64,000 nt of DNA from Zoogloea sp. (GTDB lineage: Bacteria; Pseudomonadota; Gammaproteobacteria; Burkholderiales; Rhodocyclaceae): NCBI RefSeq assembly GCF_030157465.1, contig NZ_JAOAUU010000044.1, positions 1 to 64,000 of the forward strand, in the 5' to 3' direction. Of the stretch, positions 10,571 to 21,761 are shown piece after piece. Each line of letters opens with the position of its first letter. The first letter of the stretch is position 1. The notes beneath the pieces are model-generated. The model was given only the letters and a program-made list of their open reading frames with translations. It was not told the DNA's origin and made no database searches. Position numbers and translations under genes: made by a program.

Positions 10571-10576
10571 GATAAT
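10571..10576 (+). promoter_or_regulatory. Candidate -10 element upstream of the hldE-like gene
   Basis: GATAAT (five of six to TATAAT) sits 54 bases before the ATG at 10630, in the gap after ureG. The following CCGG-rich context resembles other presumptive starts in this window. The -35 is weak. Confidence 0.35.
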
Positions 10577-10629
10577 CCGGCCTTTGCTTCCATCGGCGCG
10601 CCACGCTGCGGCGTACGATCCGTACCACC

Positions 10630-11940
10630 ATGCATTTTTCCCTGCCGGATTTTTCCGCCTGCCGCGTGCTCGTGTGCGGCGACGTGATGCTCGACCGTTA
10701 CTGGCATGGCGCGACAGCGCGCATTTCGCCCGAGGCGCCGGTGCCGGTGGTGCAGGTGAGAAACGATGAAGTGCGCGCCGGCGGCGCCGGCAACGTGGCG
10801 CTCAACGCCGCCTCGCTGGGCGCCAGGGCGCGGGTCATCGGCCTGGTGGGCGACGACGAGGCCGGCCGCCTGCTCGAAGAAAGCCTCGCCGCCCGGGGCG
10901 TCGAGTGCGCCTTCACCCGCCTGCCGGACGCCCCCACGATCACCAAGCTGCGCGTCATCTCCCGCCACCAGCAACTGATCCGCCTCGATTTCGAAGAACG
11001 TTTCGACCCCCGCCACGCGGCCAGCATCAGCGCGGCGCTGGCCGGGCACCTCGACGGCGTGAACGTGCTGGTGCTCTCCGACTACGCCAAGGGCACCCTC
11101 TCCGACGTGCAGGCGCTGATCGCCGCCGCCCGCAAAAAGGGCATCCCTGTGGTCGTCGACCCGAAGGGCTCGGATTTTTCGCGCTACCGCGGCGCCACCA
11201 TCGTCAAGCCCAACCTCTCCGAATTCGAAGCCGTGGTCGGCCCCTGCCCGGACGAAGCCACGCTGGTGGCCAAGGGCGAGGCCCTGCGCGCCGAGCTTGA
11301 TCTCGAAGCGCTGCTGGTCACCCGCGGCGAAGCCGGCGTCACCCTGCTGCAAAAGGGCCAGCCCGCCCACCACCAGCCCACCCGCGCGCTCGAAGTCTTC
11401 GACGTGACCGGCGCCGGCGACACCGTTTCGGCGGCCCTCGGCTGTGGCATTGCCGCCGGCCTCGACCTGCGCGAAGCCACCGCGCTGGCCAACCTCGCCG
11501 CCGGCGTGGTGGTCGGCAAGCTGGGCACCGCCACCGCCAGCCCCGACGAACTCTACGCCGCGATGAACACCCACGCCCCGCTCGCCCACGGCCTGCTGGC
11601 CGCCGACGCGGCAAGCGCCGCCTGCCAGCGCGCCCGCGCCGCCGGCGAGCGCGTTGCGGTGCTGCTGGGGCCGCTGGGCCTGCCCGACGCGGCCCTGCTG
11701 GCCCGGCTCGAAAAAGCCGGCCAGGCCGCCGAGCGGGTGCTGGTGCTGGAGCCCTCCACCACCGACGCCGGCACGCTGGCCGTGCTGGCGGCCCTGCGCC
11801 CGGTGGATTGGGTGGTGCAGGCCGACCCCGCCACCGGCGCCGGGCTGCTGCTGCAGATCCGCCCGGACGCGCTCCTGTGCGACGCTGCCACCGCCGCCAG
11901 CCTGCCGGCCGGCCTGAAATCCGTGCTGCTCGCGACCTGA
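10630..11940 (+). CDS. hldE: HldE-like D-glycero-beta-D-manno-heptose-7-phosphate kinase with degenerate second domain
   Basis: Residues 1 to about 318 form a complete PfkB-type kinase making heptose 1,7-bisphosphate for LPS core: start segment VLVCGDVMLDRYWHGATARI, the GGAGNVALNAASLGA loop, and the DVTGAGDTVSAALG active-site loop with catalytic Asp. In bifunctional HldE this is followed by an adenylyltransferase with GCFD and HxGH motifs. Here about 117 residues remain, aligning in outline (RPVDWVV matches the family's AVDWVV), but neither HxGH nor the GCFD start is present. The heptose-1-phosphate adenylyltransferase step must come from an HldC elsewhere. The gene opens the LPS/pseudaminic block. 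Confidence 0.82.
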   Translation: MHFSLPDFSACRVLVCGDVMLDRYWHGATARISPEAPVPVVQVRNDEVRAGGAGNVALNAASLGARARVIGLVGDDEAGRLLEESLAARGVECAFTRLPDAPTITKLRVISRHQQLIRLDFEERFDPRHAASISAALAGHLDGVNVLVLSDYAKGTLSDVQALIAAARKKGIPVVVDPKGSDFSRYRGATIVKPNLSEFEAVVGPCPDEATLVAKGEALRAELDLEALLVTRGEAGVTLLQKGQPAHHQPTRALEVFDVTGAGDTVSAALGCGIAAGLDLREATALANLAAGVVVGKLGTATASPDELYAAMNTHAPLAHGLLAADAASAACQRARAAGERVAVLLGPLGLPDAALLARLEKAGQAAERVLVLEPSTTDAGTLAVLAALRPVDWVVQADPATGAGLLLQIRPDALLCDAATAASLPAGLKSVLLAT

Positions 11941-11949
11941 GGTCACCCG

Positions 11950-12608
11950 ATGACGATGGACATCTCCACGACCAGCGGCCGCATTCGCGCCTGGTTCGAC
12001 ATGCATCTTGTTGACCACGGGGCCATCCGGGCCATCTACAACAATTTCTACGACCTGGGCGGCGGCATGTACCGCTCCAGCCAGCCCAGCCCGGCCCAGC
12101 TCGCCAAGTACCAGAAAAAATTCGGCCTCCGCACCGTCATCAACCTGCGCGGCCCCCACGGCTACGGCTCCTACGCGCTGGAAAAGGAAGCCTGCGAGGC
12201 GCTGGGTATCGCACTCCACGACATCAAGCTGTATTCGCGCACCCCGCCCGAGATTGAAGAGGTGCACGCGATGGACGAACTCTTCAAGAAAATCGAATAC
12301 CCGGCGCTCTTGCACTGCAAATCCGGCGCCGACCGGGCCGGCATCGGCGCCGCGCTGTACCGTATCCTGCACCTGGGACACAAGGTCGAGGACGCCATGA
12401 GCGAACTCGGCTGGAAGTACGGCCACTTCAAGCGCGCCCGCACCGGCGTGCTGGATTTCTTCTTCGCCACCTACGTCGCCCGCAACCAGCAGTCGCCGAT
12501 CGGCTTCCTGGAATGGGTGGACACCGAATACAACCGCCTCGAAACCCAGACCCGCTTCCGGGAAGAAGGCTGGGCCAGCCTGATCGTCGACAAGGTCCTG
12601 CACCGGGA

Positions 12609-12612
<4 letters not shown>
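11950..12612 (+). CDS. Dual-specificity/tyrosine phosphatase family protein
   Basis: A 220-residue cysteine phosphatase. The P-loop HCKSGADRAG gives the CX5R signature (Cys123, Arg129), and the preceding part has the fold's usual YRSSQPSPAQL and TVINLRG segments. No signal peptide is visible. It sits nine bases after the hldE-like gene and its TGA overlaps the msbA ATG, so it belongs to the LPS operon. Substrate could be a sugar phosphate, lipid A phosphate or phosphotyrosine; the sequence does not decide. The start at 11950 or the ATG at 11956 are equally possible. Confidence 0.8.
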
Positions 12613-14356
<1,744 letters not shown>

Positions 14357-14360
<4 letters not shown>

Positions 14361-15385
14361 AACCCAGCCTCTACATCTGCCGCAGTCCGCTGCAGTTGCT
14401 CAACTGCATCGAGGCCTGCGAACAGTTCGGGCTGCGCGACGGCCACAACGTGCTGGTCTGCGCCTGGCGCGCCGAGCGCGACCGGGATCTGATGCGGCGC
14501 CTGCTCGAGCACTACCCCCATTGGTCCGAGCTGTATTTTTTCCCTCTCTATCCCACCAAGGCGCAGCTGCCGGTGATGCTCAAGGTGTTCCGCGGGCGGC
14601 GCCATTTTGCTCACCTCTTCTATGGTGACTCGACCCACCTGATCAACTTCTTCCTCAACAAGGTGGGGCACTTCGACGCGCTCTACATGGTCGATGACGG
14701 CACCGCAACGCTGCACCACGCGCGCCAGATCGCCGAACGCACCCTGCACCTGCAGCGCAAGAACTTTACCTACCGCAACCCGCTGGCCTCCTGGGTGCTG
14801 GCCGGGCTAGGCCTCAGCCCGACCTTCAACTACCGCGCCAAGCTGTTCACGATCTACGACATCCCGCAGCCGGCGCTGCGCGGACGGGTCGTCCGCAACC
14901 CGCTGTCCTTCTGCAAGTCGCGCATCGGCGAGAAGCCACGCTCGGAGGAGATCTGGTTCATCGGCAGCAACATCCGTCGCGAGGTACTGATTCGCATGGA
15001 CGACTACGACGACTTCCTCGAGCAGGTGCATCGCCACATTGATCTGTCGCGGGTCGTCTATATCCCCCACCGCAAGGAGCCGGACGACTATCTTGCGACG
15101 ATCTCGCGCCGCTTCGGCATGGAGATCCGCCGTCTGAACGACATTCTCGAGATCGAGCTGATCAATGCAGCGACCATCCCGGCTGCCTTCGTGTCCTTCG
15201 GCAGCAGCGCGGTGGACACCATCGACATTCTCGTGCACCCGCCGATTACCCTTTTCCGGATTCCTGACGAAGCCGTCGATCCGGTTCGTCGCGAGTCCGT
15301 ACGCGGCATGTACACGAGCGCCATGGAAAAGAGATTCAAGATCATCGACATGAATCCCGCCGGAGCGGCGAATGTGGCCCAATAA
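14357..15385 (+). CDS. Polysialyltransferase-like glycosyltransferase (GT-B, sialyltransferase superfamily)
   Basis: 342 residues starting LYICRSPLQLLNCIEACEQF, the beta-strand/helix start typical of bacterial polysialyltransferase and GT52-type sialyltransferases. The central MVDDGTATL corresponds to the family's catalytic D-x-G segment, and YIPHRKEPDDYL resembles the donor-site HP-type motif. A later SFGSSAVDTI segment fits the nucleotide-binding serines. Given the neighbouring pseudaminic acid genes, I infer transfer of a CMP-activated nonulosonic acid. Exact linkage is unknown. It overlaps msbA by four bases and the next membrane protein by 14. Confidence 0.6.
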
Positions 15386-16667
15386 GACGGCTTGCCAGGC
15401 CCCCGTCGCGCAGCGCCTTGCAGAAGCCGCCGGCTTGCTCGGGCTGGGTGTATTTGCTTTTGGCTACATCGGTGGCCGTGCAATAGCCAACATCGGCTTG
15501 GGCCTGTTACTGCTGGCGTTTCTACTCCAGCTGCCTCGTTGTCACCGTTTTCTGCGGCGTGATCCGCTGGTACTGCTGGGGCTGGCGTGGATGGGCTACA
15601 TCCTCGCTCTCGCAAGTTGGGCCAACTGGCGCGATCCCGATACGGGGCAGTATTCTGCGCTGACCGAAACGTGGTCGTTCGCCTTCATTCCCCTCGTCGC
15701 GCTGGCGACCCGCGGCAATTCGCGGCGGGTGCTTGGCGTGCTTTTACTTGCGCTGGGCGGATTGATGTTTCGTCTCGTTCGCGATCTCAATTTCGACGGG
15801 GGGGCGTGGCTCCGTTATGACGCTTTTGCCCTGGGCGGGGGGCGAAATCTCGGCGTGCTCTTCATCGACGTGGGGATTCTGGGATGCATTACGCTCCTGA
15901 CGTGCCTGTTTGGCCGTTCATGGCCGCCAGTGAGACGTTTCACGGCAATTGTCGCTATTGGAGCCTGCGTTGTCCTTCTTGTGTACGCCTGGGTGCAAGC
16001 ACGTTCCCGGCTATCCCTGATCGGCCTCCCGCTGTGCCTTGTGCTCCTCTTCGTGCTCCGTCGGCGCACCCTGCCCCACAATCACAGAACGGTGCGGGCG
16101 CTTTATGTTGCGCTGCTCCTCGGCATGGCACTGGGCGTGGCGACCTATTGGTCAGAGATTGCCGCCGAACTCATCAAGGATGGCGCCACATGGCGAGCAC
16201 TGATCAGCGGCCGCCTCGATGCCGTGGAAATCGACGCGACAGGTTATCGCATCCACATGTGGCAACTGGCGCATTCTTACTGGATAGCTCACCCCCTCAC
16301 AGGTGTCGGGCCTAGCGTGTCGCACTTGCTGGCCAGCGATCCCCAACGGCCCTTCCTGGCCGGATTCAACCAGTTTCACAACAGTTACGTGGAACTGCTG
16401 CTTCGTACCGGCTTGATCGGTGCCACCTTCTACCTCAGTGCTGCGCTCTTGGTCGTGCATGCGGCGGTGCAGGCGACCCGGACCGGAGCAATGCCGCGTG
16501 CGCTCGGTGACTTCTTGCTCGTTAGCTTCCTGATCTACGCCCTCCTTTGTACGGCTAACAGCATTTTGTTTTTTCAGCAGGGCTGGCACTTCCTGGTGCT
16601 TTTCGGAGGCTTGGCCTACGGCTACCGCTGGAGGCCGGTAGTGACCCCACCCCCGACCCGACCATGA
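15372..16667 (+). CDS. O-antigen ligase / Wzy-type membrane protein
   Basis: A 431-residue polytopic membrane protein with about eleven hydrophobic segments. The large periplasmic loop contains the WaaL/Wzy_C hallmark FNQFHNSYVELLLRTGLIG (about residues 334-352), where the conserved His is catalytic in WaaL. It may ligate glycan to lipid A-core or polymerise repeat units; lack of nearby Wzx/Wzz favours ligase. Base composition is visibly less GC-rich, with more T- and A-ending codons than its neighbours, a sign of possible acquisition. Confidence 0.7.
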   Translation: MWPNKTACQAPVAQRLAEAAGLLGLGVFAFGYIGGRAIANIGLGLLLLAFLLQLPRCHRFLRRDPLVLLGLAWMGYILALASWANWRDPDTGQYSALTETWSFAFIPLVALATRGNSRRVLGVLLLALGGLMFRLVRDLNFDGGAWLRYDAFALGGGRNLGVLFIDVGILGCITLLTCLFGRSWPPVRRFTAIVAIGACVVLLVYAWVQARSRLSLIGLPLCLVLLFVLRRRTLPHNHRTVRALYVALLLGMALGVATYWSEIAAELIKDGATWRALISGRLDAVEIDATGYRIHMWQLAHSYWIAHPLTGVGPSVSHLLASDPQRPFLAGFNQFHNSYVELLLRTGLIGATFYLSAALLVVHAAVQATRTGAMPRALGDFLLVSFLIYALLCTANSILFFQQGWHFLVLFGGLAYGYRWRPVVTPPPTRP

Positions 16668-17692
16668 CGACAACATCCCCCCGGCCGGCGAGCCTGTTCT
16701 TCGTCGCCTCGCCGCTCCACTACCTTGCGGCCCGCAGCGTCGCCCAGCATTTCGAGGCGGACAGCCGCTGCATCCTGGTGTGTTACCGGGACAAGGTGGA
16801 AAAGCTGGTCCGGCCCGGCGACTGGGAACAGGTCATCTACGCCCCATGGCCACGCTTCGACCCGCTGCCCGGACGCTTTGGCAGCCACCGGCGCCTGCTC
16901 GACAACCTGCGCCGGGTGGCCGCCGCCGTCGGCCCCGTCGAAGAGCTGCGCCTGCACAGCCCGGTCTTTGACACCGAGGCGGTCAACTACTTCCTGCGCG
17001 GCCTGCAGCGCCTGTGCAGCGCACGCCACATGCGCGCACGCATCCTGCCGGACGGCCTGCTCAACATCCAGCGCTACCCGCTGAGCCGCGCCAAGCGCAT
17101 CACCCAGCACTTCCGCCGGCTGCGCCGGCTGATATCCCCCGAACTCGACTACTGGAGCTTTAGCGGCGACCGCATCGGCTCCGACGCGCCCTTCGTCGAC
17201 CGCATCTACACGCTGCCTGGCTTTCCAAACCCCTACCCTCCGCACAAGGTCGTCGAACTCCCCCCCTTGGTTGAAGCCGCCGCCGGTGGCCTCGGACAGC
17301 GCGCGCTCGTTGTCGGCCAGCCGCTGGTGGGCATCGGCGCCCTGGACCAGGCCGGCCTCCAGGACATCACCCAGCGCATCGCCAACTGGCTGTCGGAACA
17401 CGGTTTCGCCGATGTGGCCTACAAGGCGCACCCCCGCGACCCCAAGCACGAGTTCCGCCCCCCCGGCAGCACGTTGCTGGAAATCGACGAGCCCCTCGAA
17501 AGCCATATCGCCCACGCAGGCTACGGCGCCATTGTCGGCGTCTGTTCGACCTCGCTCTTCATGGCCCGGCAGATCTGCGGCCCCGCCACGCCCATCCTGT
17601 CGTTTGGAATGGACAGGCTCGAATTCAAGATCAGTGGCGAGGACGAACGCCTGCTGGCACTCTTGAAAAAGCTCGCCATAGAGGTCCGCTAA
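16664..17692 (+). CDS. Polysialyltransferase-like glycosyltransferase
   Basis: A second 342-residue GT-B protein, distantly like the one at 14357. It starts with LFFVASPLHYLAARSVAQHF, has LPDGLLNIQRYPLSR (D-G catalytic-type segment), AYKAHPRDPKHEFRPP (the HP motif of sialyltransferases) and GVCSTSLFMARQICGP (donor-site serines). It probably transfers a nonulosonic acid or related CMP-sugar to the LPS. It overlaps the ligase-like gene by four bases and is the last gene before the pse set. Confidence 0.6.
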   Translation: MTTTSPRPASLFFVASPLHYLAARSVAQHFEADSRCILVCYRDKVEKLVRPGDWEQVIYAPWPRFDPLPGRFGSHRRLLDNLRRVAAAVGPVEELRLHSPVFDTEAVNYFLRGLQRLCSARHMRARILPDGLLNIQRYPLSRAKRITQHFRRLRRLISPELDYWSFSGDRIGSDAPFVDRIYTLPGFPNPYPPHKVVELPPLVEAAAGGLGQRALVVGQPLVGIGALDQAGLQDITQRIANWLSEHGFADVAYKAHPRDPKHEFRPPGSTLLEIDEPLESHIAHAGYGAIVGVCSTSLFMARQICGPATPILSFGMDRLEFKISGEDERLLALLKKLAIEVR

Positions 17693-17814
17693 GGCCTGCC
17701 GCCCAAGCCAAGCCCAGACGCCCCCTTTCCTCGCCGTCGATTCTGACCGAAAATCCCACCCCTGCATGCCGCCCGCGCAGTTGGCGTGCTGCCCCCATTT
17801 ACCGAGGTCCGCTC

Positions 17815-18813
17815 ATGCTCACCAACAAATCCATCCTCATCACCGGCGGGACAGGCTCCTTCGGCAACACCTTCGTGCCGATGACCTTGGCGAAGTACAA
17901 CCCGAAGCGCCTGATCATCTACTCCCGTGACGAGATGAAGCAGTGGGACATGGCCAAAAAGTTCCAGGGCGATCCCCGCGTGCGCTTCTTCATCGGCGAC
18001 GTGCGCGACCGCGAACGCCTTTACCGCGCGCTGGATGGCGTGGATTACGTGGTCCATGCCGCCGCCACCAAGATCGTCCCGACCGCCGAATACAACCCCT
18101 TCGAGTGCGTCAAGACCAACATCAACGGCGCGATGAACCTCATCGACGCCTGTATCGACAAGGGCATCAAGCGCGTCGTGGCCCTGTCCACCGACAAGGC
18201 CAGCAGCCCGGTCAACCTCTACGGCGCCACCAAGCTCGCCTCCGACAAGCTCTTCGTCGCCGGCAACTCCTACGCCGGTGGCCACGAAACCCGCTTCGCG
18301 GTAGTGCGTTACGGCAACGTGATGGGCTCGCGCGGTTCGGTGATTCCCTTCTTCATGTCGATCCGTGACAAGGGCGTGCTGCCGGTGACCGACGAGCGCA
18401 TGACGCGCTTCATGATCTCCCTTGAACAGGGGGTCGAGCTGGTGTGGCACGCCTTCGACGACATGGTCGGCGGCGAGATCTACGTGAAGAAGATCCCGTC
18501 GATGAAGGTCACCGAACTGGCCAAAGCCGTCGCGCCAGAGGCCCGGGTCGAGTTCGTCGGTATCCGTCCGGGCGAGAAACTCCACGAGCAGATGATCAGC
18601 CCGGAAGATTCCTTCTACACTTACGAATATCCTGAGCATTACAAGATCCTGCCGGCCATCCACAACTGGGACACCACCACCGAGCGCATCAAGGACGGCA
18701 GGAAGGTCGCGGAGGGCTTCGAGTATTCCAGCGACAACAATCCCGAATGGATGAGCACGGCCGATCTGCAGGCCTGGATCGCCGCCAACCAGCACAAGAT
18801 CGGAAACATCTGA
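17815..18813 (+). CDS. pseB: UDP-N-acetylglucosamine 4,6-dehydratase (inverting) PseB
   Basis: First enzyme of CMP-pseudaminic acid synthesis, converting UDP-GlcNAc to UDP-2-acetamido-2,6-dideoxy-beta-L-arabino-hexos-4-ulose. The 332-residue SDR has an NADP motif GGTGSFGNTF (about residues 12-21), the substrate segment STDKASSPVNLYGATKLASD containing YGATK (catalytic Tyr/Lys), and the PseB-typical IYSRDEMKQWDMAKKF. It follows a 122-base gap, so it may have its own promoter, and pseC begins two bases after its stop. Confidence 0.93.
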   Translation: MLTNKSILITGGTGSFGNTFVPMTLAKYNPKRLIIYSRDEMKQWDMAKKFQGDPRVRFFIGDVRDRERLYRALDGVDYVVHAAATKIVPTAEYNPFECVKTNINGAMNLIDACIDKGIKRVVALSTDKASSPVNLYGATKLASDKLFVAGNSYAGGHETRFAVVRYGNVMGSRGSVIPFFMSIRDKGVLPVTDERMTRFMISLEQGVELVWHAFDDMVGGEIYVKKIPSMKVTELAKAVAPEARVEFVGIRPGEKLHEQMISPEDSFYTYEYPEHYKILPAIHNWDTTTERIKDGRKVAEGFEYSSDNNPEWMSTADLQAWIAANQHKIGNI

Positions 18814-18815
18814 GC

Positions 18816-19964
18816 ATGATCCCCTACGGCCGCCAGGACATCACCCCCGAAGACATCGCCGCCGTCGAAGCGGTCCTTCACTCCGATTTCCTCACCCAGG
18901 GCCCGGCCATCCCGGGCTTCGAGAAAGCGCTGGCGGCCTACTGCGGCGCGGCCCGCGGGGTGGCCGTGTGCAATGCCACGGCGGCCCTGCACATGGCCTG
19001 CATGGCCCTCGGCCTCGGCCCCGGCGATCGCCTCTGGACCAGCCCCAACACCTTCGTGGCCTCGGCCAACTGCGGCCTTTACTGCGGCGCCGAAGTGGAT
19101 TTCGTCGACACCGACCCGCTCACCTACAACATGTCGGTAGCGGCCCTGGAGGCCAAGCTCGTCCAGGCCGCCGCCAGCAACAGCCTGCCCAAGGTGGTGA
19201 TCCCGGTGCATTTCGCCGGCCAGAGCTGCGAGATGCGCGAGATCCACGCCCTCGGCCAGAAGTACGGTTTTCGCATCATCGAGGACGCCTCCCACGCCGT
19301 CGGCGGGCGCTACCTCGACGCGCCGGTGGGCAACTGCCGCTACAGCGACATCACGATTTTCAGCTTCCACCCGGTCAAGATCATCACCACCGGCGAAGGC
19401 GGCATGGCGCTCACCAACGACCCGGCGCTGGCCGACCACATGGAACGCCTGCGCAGTCACGGCATCACCCGTGATCCGGCGCTGATGGAATCGGAAACCG
19501 AAGGCCCGTGGTACTACCAGCAGATCGAACTCGGCTACAACTTCCGAATCACCGACATGCAGGCCGCGCTGGGCCACTCGCAGCTCCAGCGCCTCGACGA
19601 CTACGTGGCCCGCCGCCACGCCATCGCCGCCCGCTACGACGCAGCCCTCGCCGGCCTGCCGCTGACCACGCCCCACCAGCACCCGGATTCCCGCTCCGCG
19701 CTGCACCTCTACCCGATCCGCCTGCACGACGCCGGCCAGCGTCGGCAGGTCTTCGAGGGCCTGCGCGCCGCCGGCATCGGCGTGAACGTGCATTACATCC
19801 CGGTGCACACCCAGCCCCACTACCTCCGGCTCGGCTTCCGTGCCGGCGATTTCCCCGAGGCCGAAAACTACTACGCCGGCGCCATCTCGCTGCCGATGTT
19901 CCCGACCCTCACCCCCGTCCAGCAGGACGAAGTGATCTCTGCGCTGAAGGTGAGCCTCACATGA
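18816..19964 (+). CDS. pseC: UDP-4-amino-4,6-dideoxy-N-acetyl-beta-L-altrosamine transaminase PseC
   Basis: PLP-dependent DegT/DnrJ/EryC1 aminotransferase, 382 residues, second step of the pseudaminic acid pathway. The N-terminus MIPYGRQDI is characteristic of PseC. The PLP lysine is Lys188 in FSFHPVKIITTGEGG. The ATG at 18816 was chosen over longer in-frame starts inside pseB because homology begins there. Its TGA overlaps the pseF ATG. Confidence 0.93.
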   Translation: MIPYGRQDITPEDIAAVEAVLHSDFLTQGPAIPGFEKALAAYCGAARGVAVCNATAALHMACMALGLGPGDRLWTSPNTFVASANCGLYCGAEVDFVDTDPLTYNMSVAALEAKLVQAAASNSLPKVVIPVHFAGQSCEMREIHALGQKYGFRIIEDASHAVGGRYLDAPVGNCRYSDITIFSFHPVKIITTGEGGMALTNDPALADHMERLRSHGITRDPALMESETEGPWYYQQIELGYNFRITDMQAALGHSQLQRLDDYVARRHAIAARYDAALAGLPLTTPHQHPDSRSALHLYPIRLHDAGQRRQVFEGLRAAGIGVNVHYIPVHTQPHYLRLGFRAGDFPEAENYYAGAISLPMFPTLTPVQQDEVISALKVSLT

Positions 19965-20656
19965 GACTGGCCGTAATCCCAGCGCGTGGCGGCAGCAAAC
20001 GCATCCCACGCAAGAACATCAAGCCATTCGGCGGCAAACCGATGATTGCCTGGTCTATCGAGGCTGCGCGCGCATCGGGGCTTTTCGAGCGAATCGTGGT
20101 GTCCACCGACGACGCCGAGATCGCCGACGTAGCCCGACAGTGGGGCGCTGAGGTTCCGTTCATGCGCCCCGACGAACTGGCCAACGACTACACCGGAGCA
20201 ACGGCGGTGGTCGCCCACGCTACCGAGTGGGCAATCGGGGCGGGCCTGGACGTGGAAGCGGTGTGCTGCCTGTTCGCGACGGCCCCCTTCGTGCAGCAGT
20301 CCGACCTGCAGGCAGGCTGGAAGGCCTTCTCCAGCGGCGACTGGGATTACGTGTTCTCGGCCACCGACTTCGCGGCACCAATCTTCCGCGCCTTCCAGGA
20401 AACGCCGGAGGGCGGCGTGGAGATGTTCTTCCCCGAACACTTCAACACCCGCTCCCAGGACCTGCCCGCCGCGCTGCACGACGCGGCCCAGTTCTACTGG
20501 GGCAAACCCGTCGCCTGGCTGGAAGGCCGCAGGGTTTTCGCCCCCAGCTCGACGGTCGTCGTGATCCCCCGCTGGCGCGTGCAGGATATCGACACCCCCG
20601 AGGACTGGGTGCGTGCCGAACTGCTGGCCCAGCTGATCAGCGAGCACGGTGTTTGA
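19961..20656 (+). CDS. pseF: Pseudaminic acid cytidylyltransferase PseF
   Basis: Activates pseudaminic acid with CTP, the last step of the pathway. The 231-residue protein has the NeuA/KdsB-type start AVIPARGGSKRIPRKN, with its CTP-binding RGGSKRIP loop, the DELANDYTGATAVVAHA segment typical of PseF, and the metal-binding DIDTPEDW near the C-terminus. It overlaps pseC by four bases, and its stop shares one base with the following ATG. Confidence 0.92.
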   Translation: MRLAVIPARGGSKRIPRKNIKPFGGKPMIAWSIEAARASGLFERIVVSTDDAEIADVARQWGAEVPFMRPDELANDYTGATAVVAHATEWAIGAGLDVEAVCCLFATAPFVQQSDLQAGWKAFSSGDWDYVFSATDFAAPIFRAFQETPEGGVEMFFPEHFNTRSQDLPAALHDAAQFYWGKPVAWLEGRRVFAPSSTVVVIPRWRVQDIDTPEDWVRAELLAQLISEHGV

Positions 20657-21753
20657 TGCCTGCCCGCGACGCATCTGCCTCCCCCGCCGCCCTGCAGAGC
20701 CCCCTCGAGACCGCACCTGGAACCCCCACCGTGGATAAAAAAAACATCCTTGTCTTCGGAGCCTCCGGCTTCATTGGCACCTATCTGATCGACGCACTTC
20801 TGGCCGAAGGGCATGAGGTCACCGCGTCTGACATCAGCGACGAGGGCCGGGATTTCTACGCCCACAAGAACGTCGCCTACGTCAATGTAGACATCACCCG
20901 CAGGGAAGATTTCAACCGCCTGGAGCGCAAGGCCTACGACGCTGTCGTCCATCTGGCGGCCTGTCAGCCCGCCAACGTGGCCGAGAAGAAATACGATCCG
21001 CGGGACTACATCAACGTCAACGTGATCGGCACCCTGAACATTCTCGACTTCTGCCGGGAATGCGGGGCCGGCAAGATCATCTACGCCAGTTCCCACCGCA
21101 ACACCCAGGGGCTGTGGGCCGCGAACCGGGCCATCACCGAAGAGGACGGCCGCGCCGTCAAATACAGCGGCGAATACGCGATGTTCAGCATCTCGGAGAG
21201 CGCCGCGCAGGACTGCGTGCTGCACTATCAAGCCCAGCACGGCCTGCCGGGCATCCTGTTCCGCCTCCCGCCAGTGTATGGCTATGGGCCGCACACCGAG
21301 ATCTTCAAGGACGGCAAGCCGATCAAGACCGGCTTCCAGATATTCATCGACAAAGCCCTCGCCTGCCAGCCCCTGGAGGTCTGGGGCGACAGCGAGGTCG
21401 GGCGCGACATCATCTACGTGAAGGATGTGGTTGCCGCATTCCTGCAGGCGATCAGCCGGCCCGGCATTACCGGCCTGTACAACATCACCTCGGGGGTCTA
21501 TCTGACCCTGCGCGACCAGGCCGAAACGATTGCCCGCACCTTCTGGGGTTCGGACGAGGAGCCGGTAATCGTGTTCCGGCCTGAGATCGACAACGGCATG
21601 GACGCCTTCCTCTACGATAATGCCAAGGCCTGCCGCGATCTGGACTGGAGCCCTCGGTACGACTTCCGCGCCATGCTGATCGATTACCAGAACGAAACGG
21701 AAACTGGAAAGTACCGTTACCTCGTGGACAAACGCTTGAAAATGCTGAAATAA
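20656..21753 (+). CDS. NAD-dependent epimerase/dehydratase family protein (SDR) lacking the usual catalytic lysine
   Basis: 365-residue extended SDR with a clear Rossmann motif GASGFIG (residues 35-41) after a 26-residue low-complexity N-terminal extension. Expected substrate-side segments are present (LPPVYGYGP, DIIYVKDVV, YNITSG), but the YxxxK catalytic pair is not: the region reads YSGEYAMFSISES, with Ser178 four residues after Tyr174. It lies between pseF and an acyltransferase, a position where canonical Pse loci have no SDR. It may remodel the sugar or UDP-sugar, or be non-catalytic. The specific reaction is unknown. Confidence 0.75.
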   Translation: MPARDASASPAALQSPLETAPGTPTVDKKNILVFGASGFIGTYLIDALLAEGHEVTASDISDEGRDFYAHKNVAYVNVDITRREDFNRLERKAYDAVVHLAACQPANVAEKKYDPRDYINVNVIGTLNILDFCRECGAGKIIYASSHRNTQGLWAANRAITEEDGRAVKYSGEYAMFSISESAAQDCVLHYQAQHGLPGILFRLPPVYGYGPHTEIFKDGKPIKTGFQIFIDKALACQPLEVWGDSEVGRDIIYVKDVVAAFLQAISRPGITGLYNITSGVYLTLRDQAETIARTFWGSDEEPVIVFRPEIDNGMDAFLYDNAKACRDLDWSPRYDFRAMLIDYQNETETGKYRYLVDKRLKMLK

Positions 21754-21761
21754 ACAGGGAG

